In this document: positions 1-5,680 of the stretch, one piece after another | Position numbering within the stretch: the stretch's first letter is position 1 | Layout of the letters: every line of letters begins with the position of its first letter | Assembly (NCBI GenBank): GCA_900545055.1 | Contig: UQXP01000010.1 | Location: forward strand, 1-45,137 | Source of the DNA: an uncultured Collinsella sp. | GTDB taxonomy: Bacteria; Actinomycetota; Coriobacteriia; Coriobacteriales; Coriobacteriaceae | DNA length: 45,137 bases | Direction: 5' to 3' | Translations under genes and position numbers: made by a program | Notes under the pieces: model-generated | The model's database searches: none | Seen by the model: only the letters and a program-made list of their open reading frames with translations | Told to the model about the DNA's origin: nothing

Positions 1-250
1 CGCGGCTCATCCGGTCCGACCGGGCCGCGCGGCAAGGAGATATATTGCCAGACCGCGAAGCCCTGTGGGACGTCAATTCCACTCTTCACAAGTCCTACAC
101 AACATATTGCTTTCTATAGGTAATAGAAAGACTGGTGCGGATCTTCCGCACGTATCAGATGATGACCCTTTGGTTCAGGAATATATAGAGATCGGTCACC
201 TGTAAGTGTTTATCTACCCGCGCTTTTAGCAATGTAAACCGCGCTTCAGA
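1..250. other. Left-edge region without a supported gene
   Basis: No gene can be supported here. Two plus-strand frames are open from the window edge, one ending at a TAG at 117-119 and one at a TAA at 121-123. Either could be the tail of a gene starting outside the window, but neither reads as a recognisable protein. A short inverted repeat (GTGCGGA, TCT loop, TCCGCAC) lies at 135-151 without a following U-tract. GC content drops sharply after about position 75, which fits intergenic DNA. Confidence 0.4.
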
Positions 251-251
251 T

Positions 252-287
252 AAAAAGAGGGAGCGTCGCGTACAACGCGACACTCCC
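252..287 (-). terminator. Intrinsic terminator of the infC-rpmI-rplT operon
   Basis: The arms 259-270 and 276-287 form a 12-bp stem with one mismatch and a 5-nt loop. On the minus strand the stem is followed by a U-tract (plus-strand AAAAA at 252-256). It lies about 20 bp after the rplT stop codon. Confidence 0.9.
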
Positions 288-308
288 CTAGCGATTCAAG
301 AGAATCTA

Positions 309-668
309 TTAGGCCTCGAGAGCCTTCTTGGCGATGGTAGCCAGCTCGTTGAAGGACTCGATGTCCTCGTAAGCCATCTGAGCCAGGACCTTGCGGTCGA
401 GCTCGATGCCGGCAACCTTCAGGCCGTGCATGAACTGAGAGTAAGAAATATCGTTCAGGCGAGCAGCAGCGTTGATACGAGTGATCCAGAGAGAGCGAAT
501 CTCGCGCTTCTTGTTGCGGCGATCACGATACTGATACTGCAGGGAGTGCTGGACCTGCTCTTTAGCATGCTTGTAAGTACGCGAAGCGGCACCGTAGTAA
601 CCCTTCGCACGGTGCATAACGGTACGGCGCTTCTTCTTGGCGGCAACAGCGCGCTTAATACGTGCCAT
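309..668 (-). CDS. rplT: 50S ribosomal protein L20 (bL20)
   Basis: Large-subunit ribosomal protein needed early in 50S assembly, where it binds 23S rRNA. The 119-residue product has the family's usual length and its typical very basic N-terminal half (MARIKRAVAAKKKRRTVM) followed by the globular C-terminal rRNA-binding part. The ATG is preceded by AGGAG about ten bases upstream. It is the last gene of the infC-rpmI-rplT operon and is followed by a clear intrinsic terminator. In several bacteria L20 represses this operon by binding its own mRNA; nothing here shows directly which element would do that, although hairpins do occur in the infC leader. Confidence 0.98.
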   Translation of the reverse strand: MARIKRAVAAKKKRRTVMHRAKGYYGAASRTYKHAKEQVQHSLQYQYRDRRNKKREIRSLWITRINAAARLNDISYSQFMHGLKVAGIELDRKVLAQMAYEDIESFNELATIAKKALEA

Positions 669-713
669 GTTCTATCAACTCCTAGATGGTAAAACGAAAA
701 AGGGAACGCGAAC

Positions 714-905
714 TTAGGCGAGACGCGACTTGATGACCTTGCGGTCGGCAGTGGCGATCTCGGTCTCCTGACGGAAGCCACGCTTACGCTTGGTGGACTT
801 CTTGCTCAGGATGTGGCTCTTGAAAGCCTTGGCGCGCATAAGCTTGCCGGTACCAGTCTTGCGGAAACGCTTCTTGGTGCCGCTGTGGGACTTCATCTTA
901 GGCAT
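714..905 (-). CDS. rpmI: 50S ribosomal protein L35 (bL35)
   Basis: Small basic protein of the large ribosomal subunit, 63 residues, the normal length. The N-terminus (MPKMKSHSGTKKRFRKTGTG) is the conserved bL35 signature. A good Shine-Dalgarno (AAGGAG) sits six bases before the ATG. It lies between infC (32-bp gap) and rplT (45-bp gap), the standard order of this translation operon, and is probably cotranscribed with both. Confidence 0.98.
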   Translation of the reverse strand: MPKMKSHSGTKKRFRKTGTGKLMRAKAFKSHILSKKSTKRKRGFRQETEIATADRKVIKSRLA

Positions 906-937
906 GAAATACTCCTTAATCGGTTACAGAACACTAG

Positions 938-1492
938 TTACTTGCTATCGCTTGCCGCTTTATCCTCATCGAAGGCGCCCTTAATCGGGGCGAGCAGCAT
1001 AAGCATGTTACGGCCTTCCATCTTAGGCTTGGACTCAACCGTAGCGTAAGGCTTGAGATCCTCGGCGAGACGCTCGAGAACGTTAAGACCCTGCTCCGGG
1101 TGAGCCATCTCACGGCCGCGGAACATGATGGTGATCTTAACGCGTGCGCCCTTCTTGAGGAAACGCAGAACGTGGCCCTTCTTGGTCTCGTAGTCGCCAA
1201 CGTCGATCTTGGGTCGGAACTTCATTTCCTTGACCTCGACCTTGGACTGGTTCTTACGAGCAGCCTTGGCCTTCATGGCCTGCTGGTACTTGAACTTACC
1301 GTAGTCCATGACCTTGCAGACCGGCGGCTCCGCGTTGGGAGCGATCTCGACCAGGTCGAGACCCTGATCGTCGGCGACGCGCTGGGCATCGCGGATGGCG
1401 AACAGGCCGAGCTGAGAGCCATCGACGCCAATCAAACGACACGAAGATGCAGTGATCTCGTCGTTGATGCGGGTGTCATCAGACTTAGCTAT
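938..1492 (-). CDS. infC: Translation initiation factor IF-3, probable AUA start
   Basis: IF-3 binds the 30S subunit, prevents premature 50S joining and monitors start-codon and initiator-tRNA pairing. The protein shows the conserved RINDEI box near the N-terminus, the lysine-rich linker and the C-terminal domain with the VKEMKFRPKI stretch. The longest reading starts at ATG 1507 but has no Shine-Dalgarno; the preceding sequence is a T-run. Five codons further in, GGAGG at 1505-1501 is followed after exactly eight bases by an in-frame ATA (1492-1490), giving a protein beginning (M)AKSDDTRINDEI of 184 residues. IF-3 genes are known for rare start codons (AUU in E. coli) that allow self-regulation, so I chose ATA. 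If the ATG is used, the gene ends at 1507 (189 residues). First gene of the rpmI-rplT operon. Confidence 0.93.
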   Translation of the reverse strand: MAKSDDTRINDEITASSCRLIGVDGSQLGLFAIRDAQRVADDQGLDLVEIAPNAEPPVCKVMDYGKFKYQQAMKAKAARKNQSKVEVKEMKFRPKIDVGDYETKKGHVLRFLKKGARVKITIMFRGREMAHPEQGLNVLERLAEDLKPYATVESKPKMEGRNMLMLLAPIKGAFDEDKAASDSK

Positions 1493-1505
1493 TTTCCCTA
1501 CCTCC
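1490..1505 (-). promoter_or_regulatory. Shine-Dalgarno and AUA start of infC
   Basis: GGAGG (1505-1501), an 8-nt spacer and an ATA codon (1492-1490). The Shine-Dalgarno overlaps the alternative ATG at 1507-1505, so an ATG start would bury its own ribosome-binding signal inside the coding sequence. Confidence 0.65.
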
Positions 1506-1557
1506 ATTCATAAAAAAATAACCCGGCGCTTCTCAGCAACCAGGTCGTACACATAGA

Positions 1558-1641
1558 CTTCCTCGATTTGAGGAAGGGAATCTAAGTTGTATGACCAGTC
1601 AGCTGCTCATTGGCGCCAAAAGGTGGGAACCCTCAGGTTCC
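1558..1641 (-). promoter_or_regulatory. Hairpins in the infC leader
   Basis: Two hairpins lie in the minus-strand leader of infC: a 7-bp stem at 1558-1564/1570-1576 with a GATTT loop (plus strand) and a 6-bp stem at 1626-1631/1636-1641 with a 4-nt loop. On the minus strand the distal one is followed by CACCTTTTGG. Leader hairpins are common in infC operons, where they mediate attenuation or L20 autoregulation. Which role applies here cannot be told, and no match to a named leader family is claimed. Confidence 0.35.
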
Positions 1642-1711
1642 TCTTTAGGGCATTGCGGGAACAACGCCTTGCGAATAATAACACGTACAGCACGTTATCA
1701 CATTACGTACA

Positions 1712-1778
1712 CGAAAAAGGGGCCTTGACCCCCCTTGAACACTCGCTTGTATGTATGGTGCCCGAGGCGAGACTCGAA
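1712..1778 (-). repeat. Duplicate of tRNA-Leu 3' end plus terminator
   Basis: This 67-base stretch is an imperfect direct repeat of 1897-1963, offset by 185 bases. It contains the last 23 bases of the tRNA-Leu gene including CCA (1756-1778), the spacer, and a second copy of the GC stem followed by T5 that acts as terminator. Homology stops inside the T-loop, so no intact second tRNA exists. A duplicated tRNA 3' end is the footprint expected of site-specific integration or of a collapsed tandem tRNA pair. Confidence 0.75.
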
Positions 1779-1896
1779 GGGCCTTCGCTTCGCGAAGCTC
1801 CAGGCTTCGCGAAGCGTGGCGCCCTCGCCACGCTCCGCTACAAACAGGCCACAAGCCTGTTTGCTTAACGCTTCGCGCGCTCACGCGAGTTCGGCA
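1779..1896. other. Hairpin-rich spacer between the two tRNA-end copies
   Basis: 118 bases with no coding potential and three consecutive hairpins: 1786-1798/1804-1816 (13 bp, each arm containing the palindrome GCTTCGCGAAGC), 1817-1821/1826-1830, and 1842-1849/1855-1862 (8 bp, 5-nt loop). Function unknown; it may be a remnant of inserted DNA or a dispersed palindromic repeat. Confidence 0.5.
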
Positions 1897-1963
1897 CGAA
1901 AAAGGGGGCCGCAACCCCCTTGAACGCTCGCTTGCATGAATGGTGCCCGAGGCGAGACTCGAA
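1897..1963 (-). repeat. Parent copy: tRNA-Leu 3' end plus terminator
   Basis: Second member of the 67-base direct repeat pair. It overlaps the 3' end of the intact tRNA-Leu and its terminator. Differences from the other copy are scattered substitutions, mostly in the spacer and the terminator loop. Confidence 0.75.
1899..1921 (-). terminator. Terminator of tRNA-Leu
   Basis: On the minus strand a stem of about seven base pairs (AAGGGGG with CCCCCTT), a 6-nt loop, then a T5 tract at plus 1903-1899, about 20 bases after the tRNA CCA end. Confidence 0.85.
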
Positions 1964-2027
1964 CTCGCATGTTGTTGCCAACGGTGGATTTTGAGTCCAC
2001 TGCGTCTGCCAATTCCGCCACTCGGGC
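1941..2027 (-). tRNA. tRNA-Leu (anticodon CAA)
   Basis: An 87-base type II tRNA with encoded CCA. The acceptor stem pairs GCCCGAG with CTCGGGC, followed by discriminator A and CCA. The anticodon arm GTGGA-CTCAAAA-TCCAC places CAA at positions 34-36, so it reads UUG leucine codons. The long variable arm expected for leucine is present, and the T arm carries TTCGAGTC. It is followed by its own terminator and then by a partial copy of its 3' end. Confidence 0.97.
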
Positions 2028-2066
2028 ACACCATGCGTGAGTTAGTTTATCACAACTTTCTACCGA

Positions 2067-3500
2067 TTAGTCCGAAAATGGAACTTCGAGCATTTCGATG
2101 AGTTCGACCGTGCGGAGCATCTCGCGCCGACGGCATCCGCGACCGTCAACCGAAGCCTCACCCATCTGGTTATCGTAAGGGTCCTCGCGCATGCCGTCGA
2201 AAGAGGGCTCAAACTCTGCCTGGAATCGATTGTTGGCCACCATACGCCACGGGTCGAGATTGCCAAAGTAGTGACGGCGGCGCCACTCCTCCCCCATCCT
2301 GCGAGCAGAAGATCCAAATGACACGTCGGCGTTGAGCCAACCGGTCTGCGGCGTATAGAACTCTGCCCAGTCGTGCGACCCCACCGAATCGGGCGCAACA
2401 TACAGGCCGCTCTGCCAACGGGCAGGCACGCCCGCGATACGGCACATGGTGATAAACGTGAGCGCCATAACGCCGCAATCGCCGCGGAGCGAATGCGCGC
2501 AGTCATCGGCAATAGATCCTAAAAGCAAGTACGGCGGCTGATAGCGATAGTCGATATGCTGCGTCAGGTAATCATAGATAGCACGGGCGCGATCGAGCGG
2601 ATCCTTGAGCCCGTCAATGACACGGGCTGTCAGCTGCTGTAGATACGGCGTGAATGCAATGTGCGGACGGTCCTCGGAAATATCCTCGGGCAGAGGCGCG
2701 TCCATACGCGGGTGAACCGGAAGTGTGCCACCGTAGACATCACAATAAGCAGCATCGATGTGATAACGATAGGTCACCGAAAAAAAGTGCTCACTCGAAG
2801 AAGGCCACGAGGCGGTACGCGCCGAAGCATTCGCGGGGGCAACAGCACCCTCCGGCGTCATATCGAGAACCTCGATATGAGACTGTTGACGACAGGCGGC
2901 GGCAACGGGTAGCCACGCGCGAACAGTCTCTCCATCTAGAGCGCCGGGGACAGACACGGACGCTTTAAGCGTAATGACGCGAGTCAGTCCGTTCTGCGAC
3001 TCCATCTCCTTGAGCATTTGGTTGCGCAGCGCAATTCCGTCCGTAGAGTCGGGGCGCATTCCGGGAACCTCTTTGGGATACACGCGAAGCGAATCGAGGA
3101 AGTTGTCCAGAACGAACAGCTCGCCATCGATAAAGCGCCAGTCAATACGCTTACGGTCAATCAGGTCGTCAAACTGTTCCTCGGTAAACTCAGGCCACTC
3201 CTCGCGAATCATCGAAATAGCTTGATCGCGCGACACCGAAAAATGAAGCGGCGTCTCGAGCATGCGATACCGCTCGGCACGAACACAAGCAGCCAGCGAA
3301 GGCTCAGGGTTCTGCTCCAAAAGGCGATTGCAGGCAGCAACAGCCTGCGTCAAATACCCGGCATCCTTAAGACGAAGAATCTCGGGCGGCAGTCCAACAT
3401 CGAGATGACGAAAGTCATCACAGCAAACATCAACAGAGCAACCAACTGGACCCTCGTCAATAACCTTCCCATCCGAAGGCAGTACGTTAATAACAGCCAT
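2067..3500 (-). CDS. Transglutaminase-like superfamily protein
   Basis: Predicted cytoplasmic protein of 477 residues with a transglutaminase/protease-like domain in its C-terminal half. The catalytic triad is visible as Cys in RGDCGVMA (about residue 342), His in SHDWAEFY (about 376) and Asp in NADVSFG (about 392). The N-terminal 270 residues resemble nothing I can name; no signal peptide or membrane segment is seen, so action on intracellular peptides or proteins is more likely than cell-wall work, but the substrate is unknown. I chose ATG 3500 because GGAG lies seven bases before it; the longer GTG start at 3518 has no such signal. It stands alone between tRNA-Leu and fba. Confidence 0.85.
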   Translation of the reverse strand: MAVINVLPSDGKVIDEGPVGCSVDVCCDDFRHLDVGLPPEILRLKDAGYLTQAVAACNRLLEQNPEPSLAACVRAERYRMLETPLHFSVSRDQAISMIREEWPEFTEEQFDDLIDRKRIDWRFIDGELFVLDNFLDSLRVYPKEVPGMRPDSTDGIALRNQMLKEMESQNGLTRVITLKASVSVPGALDGETVRAWLPVAAACRQQSHIEVLDMTPEGAVAPANASARTASWPSSSEHFFSVTYRYHIDAAYCDVYGGTLPVHPRMDAPLPEDISEDRPHIAFTPYLQQLTARVIDGLKDPLDRARAIYDYLTQHIDYRYQPPYLLLGSIADDCAHSLRGDCGVMALTFITMCRIAGVPARWQSGLYVAPDSVGSHDWAEFYTPQTGWLNADVSFGSSARRMGEEWRRRHYFGNLDPWRMVANNRFQAEFEPSFDGMREDPYDNQMGEASVDGRGCRRREMLRTVELIEMLEVPFSD

Positions 3501-3617
3501 ACCAAAACTCCAAGTCACTAGAACGCTTGAAGCCCATTGTAGCGAGATAAAAAGAAAGCCCCAACAAGGGAGCCATCAACACCGCCGAACGGTAACCATA
3601 TAACTAAAATCAGACCA

Positions 3618-3831
3618 GTAACCCTGTAGCAAGTTAACAAAGGAGGCCCCGTTTCCCCGGAGCTGTTTCCGTCGCGCGACTTCTGGCAAAGCCAGTAGCC
3701 ACCTTAATTCAGGCTCGTAACCCTGCGGCGTTAAACGAAGGAAGCCCCGTCTCCCGGAACTGTTTCCTTGGCGCGACTTCTGGCGAAGCCAGGTGAGCGC
3801 AAAGGAAACAGTGTAGGGAGACGGGGCTTCC
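3618..3831. repeat. Palindromic element with a degenerate half-copy
   Basis: In the 3501-3851 gap, arms 3740-3773 and 3798-3831 form a long near-perfect inverted repeat (34 bases each, few mismatches) around a small inner hairpin (CTGGC-GAA-GCCAG). About 100 bases to the left, 3618-3696 is an imperfect copy of the left arm plus inner hairpin, without the right arm. The full palindrome ends about 20 bases past the fba stop and could serve as terminator for fba, although no good U-tract follows. The rest of this 350-base gap shows no gene. Confidence 0.75.
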
Positions 3832-3851
3832 GGTGGGAAGTTTAGCGACGC

Positions 3852-4718
3852 TTACGCCTTGTTGACGGAGCCAAACTCCTCCATGAGCTCCTTGGTGCGG
3901 GCAACGATGTTGTCGCGACCAGGCTTGAGGAGCTTGCGGGGGTCAAAGCCCTTGCCCTGCTGATCCTTGCCAGCCTCGATGTACTCGCGGACGCCCTTGG
4001 CGAAGACGAGCTGCAGGTCGGTGTTGACGTTGATCTTGGAGATGCCCAGGGAGATGGCCTTCTTGATCTGATCCTCGGGGATGCCGGTGCCACCGTGCAG
4101 GACGAGGGGCAGGTCGCCGGTCTGGGCCTTGATCTCGCCCAGGCGCTCGAAGGAAAGGCCAGCCCAGTCGGCGGGGTACACGCCGTGGATGTTGCCGATG
4201 CCGCAGGCGAGGAAGTCGACGCCCAGGTCAGCGATCTGCTTGCACTCAGCAGGATCAGCGAGCTCGCCGCTGGAGGTCACGCCGTCCTCGGTGCCGCCGA
4301 TGCCGCCGACCTCGGCCTCGATGGACATGCCCTTGGAGTGGGCAAGCTCAACGAGCTCCTTGGTGCGGTCGAGGTTAAGCTGGAAGGTCTCCTCGTGAGA
4401 GCCGTCATACATGATGGACGTGAAGCCGGCCTCGATGCACTTAAAGCAGTCCTCGTAAGAACCGTGATCGAGGTGAAGGGCGACGGGAACGGTAACGCCC
4501 GTGGCCTCGACGGCAGCCTTGACCATGTCGGCGCAGACCTTGAAACCGCCCATCCACTTAGCGGCACCAGCGGTGCACTGAAGGATCAGCGGAGACTTGG
4601 CCTCCTCGGCGGCCTGGAGAATAGCCAGGGTCCACTCGAGGTTGTTGGTGTTGAAGGCACCAAGACCGTACTTGCCGGCCTCGGCCTTCTTGAGCATGTC
4701 TGCTGCGTTGACGAGCAT
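3852..4718 (-). CDS. fba: Class II fructose-1,6-bisphosphate aldolase
   Basis: Zinc enzyme that cleaves fructose 1,6-bisphosphate to glyceraldehyde 3-phosphate and dihydroxyacetone phosphate in glycolysis, and reverses this in gluconeogenesis. The 288-residue length fits the class II family. Visible motifs are HLDHG (catalytic Asp84 and a zinc His), the DGSHEE loop, and the later zinc histidines in GIGNIHGVYP and LVLHGGTG. The start at 4718 has AGGAGG eight bases upstream; a longer frame to 4814 runs through unrelated upstream sequence. Monocistronic, with upstream AT-rich DNA (4740-4912) that should hold the promoter, though no convincing -35/-10 pair was found. A tagatose-bisphosphate aldolase role is possible within the family but less likely for a stand-alone gene. 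Confidence 0.93.
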   Translation of the reverse strand: MLVNAADMLKKAEAGKYGLGAFNTNNLEWTLAILQAAEEAKSPLILQCTAGAAKWMGGFKVCADMVKAAVEATGVTVPVALHLDHGSYEDCFKCIEAGFTSIMYDGSHEETFQLNLDRTKELVELAHSKGMSIEAEVGGIGGTEDGVTSSGELADPAECKQIADLGVDFLACGIGNIHGVYPADWAGLSFERLGEIKAQTGDLPLVLHGGTGIPEDQIKKAISLGISKINVNTDLQLVFAKGVREYIEAGKDQQGKGFDPRKLLKPGRDNIVARTKELMEEFGSVNKA

Positions 4719-4912
4719 AAAAGAAACCTCCTGTAAGGTTGCTCCGATAACGCCTGAGATTTTACCACGGCGCACCCGAGCATAAACGTTCGTTTGTTCA
4801 CGAATATCGTCCAAACAGACTTTTTTGACCGTTTGCCCTACGGAATCGACCCGTTGGGGAAAAATAGCTTGACGTTTGGACGCTTCTCGTGCTTCAAAAG
4901 CCGACTATTAAG

Positions 4913-5596
4913 CTAAATCTGCATGAAAGGGTTCTGCATGAGCTCGCGTGCCATGGTGGTCGAATCGCCATGGCCGGTTAGGCAAACGGTATCGGGCGGG
5001 AGAAGCCGGGCGAGCTTGGAGAGCGAGCGCAGAATCGCCGCCTCGTCTCCTCCAGAAAGATCGGTGCGGCCGTGCCCACCCGGAAACAGGGTGTCGCCCA
5101 CAAAGGCAATGTTCCCCTGCTCGGTGGCAGCAAACAAGACGATCCCGCCCGGCGTATGCCCTGGCGTCTCGATCACCTGCAGGCAGATATCGCCCACCTC
5201 GATAGCATCGCCCTCGGCGAGCAGGCGTGTCGGCTCCCCGGGGTCAGGCGCCTCAATGCCCCACATAGCTCGCTGTTCCTCGATGTTCGCATGCGGCACC
5301 GCCACATCCTTAGCACACAGCTCATACTGGCAGCCCTCGCCAACGGTGGTTCGCATGCCTGCAACACCACCAACATGATCGGCATGGCCATGAGTGCATA
5401 CGGCGCCAAACACGCGTACGCCGGGATGCTCGGCTCGAATATGCTCCACCAGGCGTTCGCCTTCCCATGCGGGATCGATAATCACGCACTCATTGTCCGA
5501 AATAACAGCATAGCTATTGGTCTGAATGGGACCGTTTACGAGCATCTCGATCTCGACCGATCCCTTGGGAGTTAAATCCAAGGACACAGCACTCAT
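4913..5596 (-). CDS. Metallo-beta-lactamase-fold hydrolase (glyoxalase II-like)
   Basis: Cytoplasmic 227-residue hydrolase of the metallo-beta-lactamase superfamily, in the subgroup usually labelled hydroxyacylglutathione hydrolase-like. The dinuclear metal site is complete: THGHADH (residues 68-74), GHTPGG, GDTLFPGGHGRTD and the C-terminal GHGDSTT. Thioester hydrolysis in methylglyoxal detoxification is the family's best-known role, but the substrate cannot be read from sequence and glutathione is unlikely in this type of organism. ATG 5596 has GAGGAG upstream. It lies downstream of rel, separated by a perfect hairpin, in the same orientation; similar rel-hydrolase neighbours occur in other Gram-positives. 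Confidence 0.88.
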   Translation of the reverse strand: MSAVSLDLTPKGSVEIEMLVNGPIQTNSYAVISDNECVIIDPAWEGERLVEHIRAEHPGVRVFGAVCTHGHADHVGGVAGMRTTVGEGCQYELCAKDVAVPHANIEEQRAMWGIEAPDPGEPTRLLAEGDAIEVGDICLQVIETPGHTPGGIVLFAATEQGNIAFVGDTLFPGGHGRTDLSGGDEAAILRSLSKLARLLPPDTVCLTGHGDSTTMARELMQNPFMQI

Positions 5597-5617
5597 GTCC
5601 CTCTCCTCTCTATAGAA

Positions 5618-5643
5618 CTCGAGGCATCAAACGATGCCTCGAG
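5618..5643 (-). terminator. Perfect hairpin between rel and the hydrolase gene
   Basis: Perfect 11-bp stem (5618-5628 with 5633-5643) and AAAC loop. There is no strong U-tract on either side, so it may be a weak terminator after rel or a stabilising 5' hairpin for the hydrolase transcript. Confidence 0.5.
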
Positions 5644-5680
5644 TGTAGCGAATATCGATAATGTGACACGTTCGTCGCGA

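Noticed and set aside
1..123. Two plus-strand frames open from the window edge to stops at 117-119 and 121-123
   Set aside because: Too short and unrecognisable to call as a partial gene; both frames are open, so neither is favoured.
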